64,000 bases of DNA from Rhyacophila brunnea. Taxonomy: Eukaryota; Arthropoda; Insecta; Trichoptera; Rhyacophilidae. The stretch covers positions 248,001-312,000 of the forward strand of contig JAGYXB010000812.1 of NCBI GenBank assembly GCA_022495005.1, given 5' to 3'. The notes beneath the pieces were generated by a model. The model did not search any database. It was not told the origin of the DNA and saw only the letters and a program-made list of their open reading frames with translations. This document shows, one piece after another, positions 21,555-33,300 of the stretch. Numbering within the stretch: position 1 is the stretch's first letter; the number at the start of each line of letters is the position of its first letter. A program made the translations under genes and the position numbers.

Positions 21555-24500
21555 TCAAACATCATATTGATATGGTTTTTCAACGGTATGTGTTATTTTA
21601 TGCACTTTTAGATTACTGTTGAGCGAGAAAATTTTTAAACAAACATCGCATTGATATGGTTTTTCACCAGTATGTCTTCGTTTATGGGTTTTAAGGGCAT
21701 CGGACCGCGAGAATTTATGTAAGCAAACATCGCATTGATATGGTTTTTCAACAGTATGTGTTCTTTTATGCACTTTTAGATTACTCTTGTGCGAGAACAT
21801 TTTTAAACAAATATCGCATTGATGTGGTTTTTCACCAGTATGTATTGTTTTGTGCATTTTGAGGTGTCCGGACCGCGAGAATTTCGATGAGCAAACATCG
21901 CATTGATATGGTTTTTCACCAGTATGTTTTATTTTATGGAATTTAAGGGCATCGGACCGCGAGAATTTGGATAAGCAAACATCGCATTGATATGGTTTTT
22001 CACCCGTATGTATTCTTTTATGCTTTTTAAGTTCACCAGACCGCGAGAATTTGGATGAGCAAACATCGCAATTATATGGTTTTTCGGCAGTATGTGTTAT
22101 TTTATGCATTTGAAGGTCATCAGACCGCAAGAATTTGGATGAGCACACATCGGATTGATATGGTTTTGCACCAGTTTGTGTTCTTTTGTGCGATTTGAGA
22201 TGATCGACTCTCGAATGGACACACGAAATATGTTTTTGTAATGAATTTGTTGATCCAAATATTGCATAACACTGACTGCAAACAAAATTACGTGGAAAAT
22301 ATGTTATTCTTTTTAGTTTGATTCGAATGACTTTCGGCAAAACGTACATTGTCTGCAATTTTTCTTTTATGTCTTGTTCATCTATAGTTACATCACAATA
22401 CTGCGCCACCCTGTCTTCCACTCCTTTCATTGCATATTCTCCTTTATCAAAATTATCGTTTTTTACCACGATGGCCAGTGGAATTTCATTATTTTGACTT
22501 CCAATGTAAGATGCTTCACATCGCTGAGTAAAAATCTAAAAAAAATACGGTTGATGAGCTCAATTCGGTGACATTTACATTTACATAAATAATATTCCTA
22601 TAATTTTAGATTCCGAGAGATTAAGGTTTTAAATTACCCCTAGCATTTTTTATGGCCGGTGAAGGAGAAGTAATACATGAACCAGATTCCAGACTTACCG
22701 GCCCACATGCTCAGCGTACGTCAAAATGGAGCTTTTATGCTATTTTCAAAGCATGATCCTGGACATATACTGGCATATTTGCTTTATAATAATTATTTAC
22801 CTAAGAATAAGGTCGTATTTTTTTGAAATACGCCATTTCTATTGTCAATTTATGGCTACGGCTGTATGTTGTAGCTAAGCTACTGGGAAATGCCAATAGA
22901 AATGGCGTATTTCAAAAAAATACTACCTTATTCTTAAGTCAATAATTATTACAAAGCAAACATTATTCGTAGAATGTTTATCACATTTGAATGGTCAAAG
23001 ACAAAGCTTATAATCAGTGTCTTTAAATCTGTAAATCTTGCCCATTTTTTGAATAATAAAATGCCTATTTCTTGTCAAATTTGGGATCACAGAGATTATC
23101 AATATAATTTTTTATCGTGAATATTTTACTAAAATTATCTCGTCATAAATTATACTAATGGTTTAATAAATGCTTTTAAAAATTAATAAATAAAAAAATC
23201 TTAAAACCACTTCACATGGACGTACTGAAATCTGACTATATTCTAAAGCATTAGAGCGAGAGGTTTAAAAGAATACTATTTTATGTAATACAAATACTTT
23301 ATGCAGTCATAAAATGTTTAAAATAAATATAAAAAATAATAAGGCTTCAGAATTATATAAATAGATTATCTACAACGTTTAAGGTATATCCAGGATCATG
23401 CTTTGAAAATAGAAATGAAGCTCCATTTTGACGTACGCTGAGCATGTCCCCCTTTAAGTCGTTCACAATTTACATCTTTATAAATATTTATATAATATTG
23501 GTATATATTTTTACCATGTCTGATTTCATGATCATAATATGGGCCTTCACAGGCTGGAGGTTAATATTAACATATTGTTTTTACGAGAAATGAATGTGAA
23601 GTTGGTATAATAGGTTGAGTAGGTGTTAAAGTCCATTTCTCGTACAAAAGTAGTTATGTTAATACAAATCTTCACTCTGTGGATGCTCATATGATATTTA
23701 GATCGAACATGGTCAAAAGGAAATTAAAATTCTTATATCATTTTAGCCTACATATTAAGTGATGTACATCGTATTTAGTTGAAGAAATAAATACAACACT
23801 TCGAAATTAGTGTAAGACAGTCAGTTATAACAATTTCTGTAATAAATTTATCGTAACCCAATACATATTTCTCCAAGCCAAGCCAAAGGTTATGTACATA
23901 CAATTGAACGTACCTGATCTAATGGCCTGTATTCTGAAACATTTTCATGTTTGAATTGATGCAGTTTATACTTGTCTTCGATGTCGACTTCCACATAATC
24001 AGTCTCACATTTAATTTTGGTCAAATCCATTGGTTCTTTCTGAAAATAACAATATATATTATTTATTATTCAATACTGAATCATCATCATCAGCCGGATA
24101 GATCCACTGCTGGATAAAGGCCTCCCCATAGCTCTCTCCACTCTTCCCGGTCCCTAGTTTTTTTGCTACAACGTAGATCCTATGGGCATTAAGTGCCTCT
24201 TGGGTGCTACTGGAAGACATTTATTCAGTGGCTGTCAACTCACCGAGCGACATGTCCGGCCTATTGACATTTCACTTGCTTAGTGACTTCAATTAAATCG
24301 CGCACGTATACATAAAGTGGTAAATTAGAATCTCAATTAGAGAAAAAACACACTTAATAGTATTTTTTTTTATTTATAAATTTGAAACAATTTTCACCGG
24401 TTTTAGTATTTATTTAGATTTCACAGAGATTAATCAACAATAACAGAGAATACTTCAAACGGTACACGAAAACTGATTAACAAGATAAGATGACTCGCTC

Positions 24501-27500
24501 CACCAAATAACCAGAAGAACTTGCCAAAGGTTTAGTTCAGTTCAGGTAGGTATCACATTTAAAACCAGATACCACACTCATCACTAGAAACGAATCTCGA
24601 TAGTGCACGGTGCTTAGTCTTAAAATAAAGGAGCTGCGAGAGATCATCTACGAACTTTGAACGATGAACTTGCCAAAGGAAACGCTCCCGGCTTAACCTG
24701 ATACCAGAGCAGAGAACATGAGACGAGTTAACTTGTAAAAGCATATTTGTCGCTTCAGGCCATTGGCGAGTTAACTCGTTCGTTATTGGAAACATCATAA
24801 CATTCATAACCTCTCAATAAACTGTTGAATCTGAAAGAGTGGAAAATCGTCAAACTGGTGCGTCATCACTAAGCACACATTAAAATATATCTGATACCAT
24901 GATATCAATATTACTATAAGGCAATGAATGCTCCTATTGTTTCGTTGAATTGCTTAATTCTCACACTACTAAAGTATGTACCTACTAATACGTTGAAGAC
25001 GAAGAACTTACGTGTGAAGATTGGCTTCGTTCCTGGTACTTTGGTGATGAGAGAGAGAGGCATACGAGGATTCGTGTTACACATTGTATTGGCAAGAAGT
25101 ATACAATTGATATCACAGATTTCAGGTTGTAATTAATTGGGGTTACACCGTATCACTCTTTCGTTAAGTTTTTGTTTTGGTAGATTTATTTAATTACTGC
25201 GCCATCCACGCAGTCACGCGGGGCGGGGCGTGAACGAAACGATTAGAAACGAAATCGTTCCGTCTTTTTGCTGTAGGGATATGGAAATGAAATTATGTAA
25301 GGAACATGCAGGGTTGGTTGGTTTGATTCCCGAATGAATAACTCAGAATTTGGTGCGTGAATGAAATGAACCCGGTTTTTATTATCTCCTTCCAAATAAT
25401 TATTAATTTAATTATTACAGATAAGTTTACAGATTATAATTTAGCTGCGTGAAATCACGAGTATGCGTTCTGATGGATTACGAGTTCGACCGGGCGAAGC
25501 TTAAGAGAACCTTACGGTTGAATCTTTGATAACTGAATGACGATGTTGATTTCTTCTACTGACTATTTTATACCGATTTGAAACAAAGGAAATGCTATGA
25601 TAGCTTGAGGCGAACGACCTGGAGATGCATGTCATTGTTTACTGCATGACCTATGCAGAGTTCATGCCCTGGACAGCAGTTCATGAAAAATAACTCTTTT
25701 TGCATTGCAAAAATCGCATTATAAAATAATTAATAATATATTTTATTATACAAAGTTGCAAGAACTGCATTCTTCAACGATCGAGATAGGTAGTTACTCA
25801 CGATGTATATTATTATGTTCGCATTCCGAATTATTACAAATAGTTAATTTAGCAGGAACAAATTGTGTTATTATGAAATCATCGTCGAGGCGATTTGCTT
25901 ACCCCGGGTTTACTGACCTCGGGGCGTGCAGTCGAAAATGATTTGTAACTGGCATTAAAAGACATACCTAGAAACTAGATTTCTTACAAAGTAACATAGG
26001 TTCTAAGGTACTTAAACAAACTATGATGATAACTTAAATATACACTGTTCGAGATTCATGGTGTTTCCCACAGGGATGGTTTGCTAACTGACGGTTTTCT
26101 CAAAACGCATCAACACCCTTGGAGTAAGATGCGGGTGAGGCGCGAAGGGGTAATTAACTGCAAGTGGATCGGCGGGTAACGGACTAAGGGCCTGACCTTG
26201 GAAGCTAGCAGGCATGGTATGCGTTTGAAAGTCGCATCGTGTTCAAATGCTTTTGTGGTAATGTTTGAAATATTTTGTTTGTAGTGCAGGGCTGGTTTAC
26301 TTTGTCAGGGATATTTTGATATTGAGTTTAAATTCCTGATATGGCATTAGAGACCTTTTTATGGAGAAAGGTTTTATTTGGTAACACTACTGACATACCT
26401 TCATTAAGTATATGACATTTTATGTGTAAGAAAATAAATAAAGTAAAAATCTAGCGTATTCTCAGTATATATTTAAAGATGTTGGAGGCATCAAAAAACG
26501 CTAGTAAAAACGCCATAAGCTATATGCCTAGAAGAACGTTATACTGACATTGCTGAAGTGATATTACAATTTAGTCACCAATATTTTGATAGAAGACTTC
26601 AATAAAACAATTGAAGGTACCTGGTGTATGGGCCTGTAATCCGAATACGAACATCCAGGCCGAGGATCGTCATCATAGAATGGATGTATAGTGTCTTCAA
26701 CAAATTCGCACTTGACATCAACTAGTCGATGATCTATTTCAGGTTTTATATCATTGATGTCCGTTAGAGGGCACTGGAAGAAACATTATAATATTTTACA
26801 ATCACATCTTGAAACCAGTTTTAGCTCGAGTAATTTAATAACAGTGGATATATAGCAAAGAATTTTGAGTCTAGATAGTTTATGCTAGAAACACATTACG
26901 TGAGCTCACGGTAAGCTCAAGCTATGGGCAAAAGTAAGCAATTTCGCTATACTTGGTATATAAAATAATGTTGTTTGATTTAATAAAACGCATTTTTTTG
27001 TAGTACTTAGGTAATCCACTTTAATAAATAAATTTGGACCGGTTTCGTGCGCCTCAGAGGGACATTTTCAACTGATATGATATGAAATATACTGAGATAT
27101 TTTAAAATACACATTACACACTATTGGTACCAGTAAATCCATGTACGTGTACAGTTACTATAACGCATTTCGCATTATTCATTACTTTTGGCTGCATATA
27201 TGAAATTGACGAGGGACTATGGAACTGAAATATCCTACGGATGTGAAGAAGTAGGCAACCGATCTCGAGTGTGTAAGAATACGGGATAAACTAAAACACA
27301 TGTCAAGAATACGTCATACGTCGAATACTGACAACTGCTCTCGATTTATGGACTGACGCTCATTAATTAATATTAATTAATTATAGTATTACACACACTA
27401 TTGCACGTGCATAATGCGTGGTTCATTTTCATAGGACACTAACACATTTAAAACCCTACGTCAAAATGTGTTGTATCTGGATATAGCCTATCGTAATTCT

Positions 27501-27827
27501 GTTTATTAATAATTTGTTCTGTACATATAACAAATCGAACTATCAAATTAATGTAATGAGCATTTGATATCTTCGTATGTTCATAAATGTTTTAAAAATA
27601 TAATAATAATTATAATATAGTAAGCTACTTATTATTGGCATTCCGATGTATTATCTATAATTGTCAAGGAAATTAGTTGGTTTGTGAAAACTAACCTCAA
27701 AATTGTAACCGGAGTTGTCGGCATTCTCCTGCTTTATGGATGTGTTTAGATGGCTGGTTATTACATCAAACAAAGGCTTCACTTCTGTATCAGAATGGCC
27801 TCCATCACATTCTTGCTTTACATCCAT
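21555..27827 (-). CDS. gene B: C2H2 zinc-finger protein, C-terminally shortened
   Basis: A predicted 463-aa nuclear zinc-finger protein, paralogue of gene A. Exons are 27827-27696, 26773-26621, 24039-23914 and 22535-21555, all phase 0 with GT/AG sites. Exons 1-3 have exactly the same lengths as in gene A (132, 153, 126 bp). The N-terminal part carries VKQE, IKQE, IKPE, VKCE and IKCE. The last exon starts IFTQRCEASYIG and contains VLPKVIRIKL....FPRNF, one N-terminal C2H2 finger (FVCSQCYAIF), a linker that lost its finger, a finger with Ser for the first Cys (YQSDVC), and six intact fingers. It ends inside the next finger at QYDV, where the second zinc Cys codon is TGA. It may be translated as a short protein or be an early pseudogene. 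Confidence 0.75.
22698..23453. mobile_element. PIF/Harbinger-like MITE in gene B intron 3
   Basis: Long inverted repeats end in CACATGCTCAGCGTACGTCA and its complement, flanked by the trinucleotide TTA. Gene D has the empty site (ccagaattaggtcgttccc, about 56658-56676). An internal inverted repeat (about 22785-22960) surrounds a short loop. Other copies are 41849-42622 and the partial one from 56903. The TTA duplication supports PIF/Harbinger. Non-coding. Confidence 0.75.
23513..23730. mobile_element. inverted pair of decayed family-1 SINEs, gene B intron 3
   Basis: A minus-oriented tail (catgtctgatttcatgatca ... gggccttcacaggctgg) meets a plus-oriented tail (ccatttctcgtac ... gatcgaacatggtc). 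The arrangement matches gene A intron 3 (6511-6745 and 7150-7840) and continues into the same sequence up to exon 3, so it was inherited through the duplication. Confidence 0.6.
24080..24250 (-). mobile_element. RTE-type retrotransposon 3' end fragment
   Basis: It begins (plus reading) tcatcatcatcagccgg, then ccactgctgga..aggcctcccc, the hallmark reverse-complement 3' end of an RTE-type LINE widespread in Lepidoptera (family knowledge). On the minus strand this codes the QQWI..G**-type C-terminus. About 100 bp are recognisable; the rest is decayed. Confidence 0.65.
24251..26620. other. gene B intron 2, mostly unassigned
   Basis: The intron of B is about 2.6 kb against 0.7 kb in A. The stretch 25385-25575 (+) matches 2690-2870 (-). 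A run at 26040-26240 is less AT-rich (ggtaattaactgcaagtggatcgg) but gives no ORF over 80 aa with a known motif. No terminal repeats were identified; a large decayed element is likely. Confidence 0.4.
26968..27078. mobile_element. single arm of the foldback element, gene B intron 1
   Basis: It contains GGACCGGTTTCGTGCGCCTC and adjoining words of the 10658-11006 foldback. It sits at the equivalent position (after atacttggtatataaaat in both genes). The second arm is deleted here, so gene A keeps the complete form. Confidence 0.7.
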
Positions 27828-28069
27828 ATTTACGTATACAAAGAGTAAAGTATTTTAGGGACAAGCGACAACTTCTCTGAATTTTGACGTTTCTAATAAG
27901 TGTTGCCTCAATACGGAAAATTATATTTCGTGAAATTATACTTAAAATTTTGAAACATTTGATTGACAAAATTAAGTTTCTGTTAGGTAGTTAACTACAT
28001 CAAACCAAACTCGTAAACGTTTAGGGCAACAGCAAAATGGCTTCATTATATTACTATATACATATTTGT

Positions 28070-28722
28070 AGATTGAGCGTCGCTTGGGGGCGGCAGTTAC
28101 CCGAAGGGCGGCAAATTGAAAAGATTAATTAGGAATATATAGAAATAACCACCCAAATGTAGAAATAACGAAAATATCTTTACATTAAAAAAATCAGCTC
28201 ACTGGTTGGAAACAAAATGTATTAATTAGTCTAAAAGGTTTAACAGGACTTTTATCGGGTTCGTGATGTCTAGTTTACCTCCGTTGTCCTCGGACGTCGC
28301 GTCCTTGGTGATCAATAATGACATGTGCAGATTTGCGAATTGCATTTGGATTATAGGTAGGTACATATTTACCTATTTTAAATTTATCCAAATATTTTTG
28401 CCAGTCACTCGCGAGTTTTAGGAGTGTATCTGAAACCGTGGACTCGGAATCTTGTCCTTCAATGCTAAAGACGCGCTAGGCGCGTAACCATTAGTTATAA
28501 TTAGCATGATATTTAAATGTGGTCATTATCTTGTCAGTAGTGAATGTTTTAAAGCAATATGGCATTTAAATTCGATTTGGTGGTATATATTATTTTGTTA
28601 GTATCCATACAAAACATTTCTTAGATATTGGTGTCATGAAAGGATGATAAAAAATACGGTATAAAAATGGGGCGGCATTTTTGCGCTACCTAGGGGCGGC
28701 ATTTTGATTTGGGACGTCAATG
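28070..28722. mobile_element. hAT-like element, copy of the 51632-52178 family
   Basis: gattgagcgtcgcttggggg and gcggcattttgatttgggacgtcaatg match the two ends of 51632-52178, but the outermost CAGTGACGTCCC of the left end is missing. The centre is longer and carries words of the duplicated flank (gacgcgctaggcgcgtaa, compare 19470). Non-coding. Confidence 0.6.
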
Positions 28723-28879
28723 TATTTGTATATATTTAAGTACATAGTTGTAGCCATTTTACCTTAATTTTTAACCTACTAATAAAATTAATAACCACGT
28801 TGTCGCCACTGTCACGGCCAGATTTTGAGTGTTTTCGATGGGGGTCAGGATTGCACCCGGGGACGGATTAACTTCTGAT

Positions 28880-29190
28880 TAACTTCAGATTTATAATGCC
28901 TGAGCCAAAGAGATTGAAAAGTCCAATCTCTTTGGCCTGAGCAAATATTTTTGCACAAGGAACGAGTGGTCTACTGTTCAGCTGTCAAAATCAGATCCCA
29001 GGTTGCTTGACACATTGATTCACCCTTCTCGTTTCAAATTGAATTATAAAAAAATCTCGAATCAAATATTTATTATTAACTATCAGTATTATTTATAAAT
29101 AATAGACATTCCAGTTATTCATCAGCTGTCAAAGTCAGACTAGTCCTTCACACAAAAGCCTGTGGTAATCGATTTCCAAAAAAATATGTA
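28880..29190. repeat. dispersed repeat, partner of 8255-8560
   Basis: About 300 bp shares tgtcaaaatcagatcccag, gtttcaaattgaattataaa and tattcatcagctgt with gene A intron 2. It contains a small local palindrome (ccaaagagattgaaaagtccaatctctttgg) absent from the other copy. Confidence 0.55.
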
Positions 29191-29241
29191 CTAAGCATTG
29201 ATCTAAGCATTACATTTTGTAGAAGATGTGTCAATGCTAGT

Positions 29242-29710
29242 GTCATCATCATCATCAGCCGGAGTCAATCCACTGCTGAATGAAGGCCTCCCCAAGCTTT
29301 CTCCCACTCTCTCGGTCCTGTGTCGTTCGCTGCCACGTATTTCCGTCGAACTTTACCAGTTCGTCAATCCAGCGCCTTTTAGGGCGACTCTGTGGCCGTT
29401 TCGTACCCTTTGGGTACCATTGGATGACGGCATTTGTCCAGCGGCCGGCCTTTCGGCGAGCAATGTGCCCCGCCCATCTCTATTTCAGCTGTTTGGCAAC
29501 GTCTATTACATCGCGTACTCTTGTCTGCTTCCTAACCCATTCGTTTCTCTTACGGTCCTTTCGCGTGACCTACCATTATGTCTTAAGCGTAGGGTGATCA
29601 ACCAATGTGTGCTACCCGTGCTCACGTATGGCTGCGAGACGTGGACCCTCAACACGAGAGATGTCCAAAGGCTGAGAGTCACACAGTGAGGCATGGAGAG
29701 GTGGATGTTG
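29242..29710 (-). mobile_element. RTE-type retrotransposon fragment with internally inverted 5' part
   Basis: The minus strand 29575-29242 encodes, with one stop, the C-terminal part of an endonuclease-RT (DVAKQLK.RWAGHIARRKAG, WYPKGTKRPQ, then GEAFIQQWIDSG) ending in the catcatcatcagccgg 3' end. Immediately beyond, 29576-29710 carries the preceding part of such a protein on the opposite strand (LKRRVINQCVLPVLTYG, ETWTLNTRDVQRLRVTQ). The 5' portion is therefore inverted relative to the 3' portion. Confidence 0.7.
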
Positions 29711-30319
29711 GTGTGCTAGAGTATTATTTATTTATCATGTAACTTATCTATTCAAATTAAACCATTCCCTGTGTGAACACGACAGACGCGTCAGTATGAG
29801 CACTCTATAGAACAATGACAGGTCGTCCATAGACAACAACGGGGGAGCGGAAAAAGAAGAACCAGTCGGTGTGAAAGTATCGGCTTTCTACTTGAGTCGG
29901 CAAAGCTTTGTCACATTATTTACCTATTTATTATTGCTTTAGAAATTTAACACTGTAGCGGCAACACAAAAAATACATATTATTATGCTGGCAACCCTGT
30001 ATTTTACCGTCGATTGGGGTGAATAGAGACTGTGGGGTGAAAAGAGAGAAAAACCTGGTATGAATTTCAACACAACTTTACTAAGTATCCTACGTATTTA
30101 TCATGATCATGGGAATATTTTTTTGACTGCTGGTAATTTAATATTTCGGATGGCAGCACCAAAGCAACTCTATAAACTGTCAAAATTGAAACAACTGCGT
30201 TAGACTTCGATATCCGTGAATCGCTACTCTTCGACTGCTCAAAAACTTTGATATTATTTTTTCTTGTGTGAAATGTCTAATTATTTTCTTTGACACATCG
30301 TACGTTTTAAAATCTCACA

Positions 30320-33300
30320 ATGGATATAAAGCAAGAACCAGGCGAAGACGAGATTGACACAGAAAGAATTCCGCCCAGTCCTGTTTGGGTTGATGTACCA
30401 ATAAAGCATTCGAGAAGCCCAGACGGCCATACTTGTTATATAAAACAAGAAATTAATGATGACAATGTTTATTTGGAGGTTAGTTTTCATACAAATCGGT
30501 ATATTACTGATATTTATTCAATAATTATTATATCGTAACCCCAATTTCACGTTATTACAATGTAAAAACACAATTTAAAATATGCTATATATACATATCT
30601 AATACCTACTAAAATGTAGTGGCGAGGGGTTGAGGTAAGCTGTTAGTGCAAGAACGTAGTGATCGCGCGGGGGCGGCGCGGCGGCGTGTTGCAAAACTCA
30701 AACGTATAACCGTGTGTAAAATGTTCGTAGACAGTGTCTTTTTTGGGGCATGGTACACACGGTTATACGTTTGAGTTTCGCAAGACGCCGCCGCGCCGCG
30801 CCCGCCAAATGACTACGGCAGAGCACTTAAGATTCGATATAAATAGTGCACACTAAACCTTTTCAGTTGTTCGTATCTTTCAACCTGAACGAAACAAATC
30901 AAACTAAACCATAGATAATATACGTACAAATTGAATGAGTAGAAAGTAGACCGGAAACGGTTTGAGATTTGACGTTTGGTTCAGTGTATCATTGAAAATC
31001 AAACCGTTCTCGGACCATCAGAAATGGTTTGATATGAAACGTCAAAACAATTCGGACGATCTATAGACTAATGGCAATCTGTCAAAGTGTTGATAAGCAT
31101 TATCGGCATTTATATATCGTGAGGTGTTGATATTAATATTTTAGACATTTACACCATACGAGTTCACTTAAATTATGTATATTATAGATTAATAATCAAT
31201 ACATATTATTCATAAGTAACCATACGCGAACATGACTCCGCTTTTGGTCTATTATCTTAAAATCCAGCCATTTTTTCTATGCAAAGAGTTCGATTTAATA
31301 TCATTACTATAATTATTATGTCAGACCAAGAATTTATTTTCATTTTATTTATATTTTATAACGGAGATTCTAAACACAAACTGTGTTAAATTAATCCGGA
31401 ATGATCTTTATATTACCTAGGTACCTAACGAATTTTATCCATTTAATATGTTCGATTGTCGTCTAAGTCAGAGCTCCGCAACCGGTGTGCCGCGGCACAC
31501 TGGTGTGCCTTGAGACGATGCTAGTGTGCCGCGGGGCATTGTGTCAAAAAATGAAAAAAATGTTGTATATTATACAATACCTACTTAATGGCCAAATTTG
31601 CGTGCATGGCTGGTAATATATTTGAGCACCTGAATAAAATTAATAAGAAAAATGCAAGGTCAGAATGAAAATATATTGATACGTTTCACTACCATAGGGA
31701 TATTAAATTATTTCACTACCATTGAAAACAAGCAATGACTTTTGTATCCGGCCCAAAAACTTATAACTTTGCTGCAAAAGAAATTTCATCATTACTTTCA
31801 TACAATCAATACGACTGAATTCGAAACCCTTTTGCAACCAATGCCGGGAATTCTATAAAAGCACTATAATTCTATTCGTGAGGAATTTTGGTGAAATGAG
31901 GAATGACGTGATGCTAAAAATGAATTTCGCCGATGTTCCATTGGGTATTTTCTGGGTTTCGGTTAATAAGGAATATCCTCGGATTTCCGACAAGGCTATC
32001 GCAGTTCAGCTCTCATTTTATACGACATATACCTATGTGAGCAACTTTTTCAACTCAAGCTATAATTAAAAATGATAAGCAATCATACTTGACGGGTGAT
32101 GAGAACTTCGGGTTTCTCTTTCGTCAGAGCTCTAGTCAGGGGGGCCAGGCTCAGGGGGGGGCGTGGCAGATCAACCAGATAAGCGAGATAAACACAAATC
32201 ACAAATTTTTTCTAATGGTTAAAAAAAAGTCGCCTGCGGCGCTATATTACTACTCTGATGCTAATATTTTTAAATATGCGACTTGGGAGTGTTTGTATTA
32301 ATGAATACAAAAAATAGCTAAATATACAATGAATACCAATAATTTTACCTCGAACACCATTTGAAAAACACCACCTACTTAAGGGTATCATACTGTCTTT
32401 AACCTTAGCGATAGGTAGGGGGCCCGCTTCAACATGTGGGGTCCATATTTTGATGTATAAATTGTTTTACCTGTGGTGTGCCGCGGAATTCTGGGAATAC
32501 CTTTGGTGTGCCATGGGTGAGAAAAGGTTGCGGAACACTGGTCTAAGTCACAATATCATACTGTCGACATGAACAAGACGTGTTCAATTATGAAAAGCTA
32601 ATCAAAAGTGATTTTTAAAAACTCGTCATACCTATAAATCTTATAAATGAACTAAATGGCTACCTATTCTTGAAGTATTTTTTATATTTTGTACATTTAA
32701 AATGAATGAATACAACAGTTTGTTAAATTTGTATTATTGTAGACCACGATAGGAGGTTAGAATTTCATAACAAGTTGACGTTTCAATAAATATGTTTCTG
32801 TTTTAGAGACTAATATCTTATGAATTAATTTTAAGTACTCGCAACACTAATTAGTTGTCAGAAAAGCGTTTCCGTGGATATTCTACCAAACGGTTCCAAA
32901 TCAAATAAATCAAACGGTGCCATTTGATTCGTTCAATTCAGGTTCCATGATACGAACCTTTCATTGAACTAAGATTATTGTATGTATTTTACAGTTTTTT
33001 AAATTCTATTAAACCCTGCCTAATCAAAACTATAGAAGATAATAGTAAAAAAAATAATCGTTTATCTATAAAATATCTAAAATTATGCAATTAAATCATA
33101 CATATATTTGGATATTTTAAAGATAGAATATTTTTTTTTACTAATATGGTTTGGTGTAGGTCGGGCTTAATGAACCAACAATATGTGTAATATGTATTCT
33201 TAATCCAACGAAAACAAATAAGTATGAATGAAAAAGTGTGCACAATTTTGTCGTATCGCCCAAAGTATGACTAAACTATTATGGTTTGGTTAGGCAGGGT

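Larger units (their letters stand above)
27828..30319. promoter_or_regulatory. divergent intergenic region between genes B and C
   Basis: About 2.5 kb separates the start codons of B (minus) and C (plus). The B-proximal 90 bp are shared with gene A. The middle holds a hAT-like element (28070-28722), a dispersed repeat (28880-29190) and an RTE fragment (29242-29710). The 600 bp before gene C hold no other feature. No convincing TATA box lies near either start, so promoters are inferred only from orientation. Confidence 0.35.

Noticed and set aside
24559..24807. 82-aa minus ORF in gene B intron 2
   Set aside because: No recognisable domain; lies in an unassigned repeat-rich intron.
29506..29694. 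62-aa minus ORF beside the RTE fragment
   Set aside because: It spans the inversion junction and is an out-of-frame reading of the retrotransposon.
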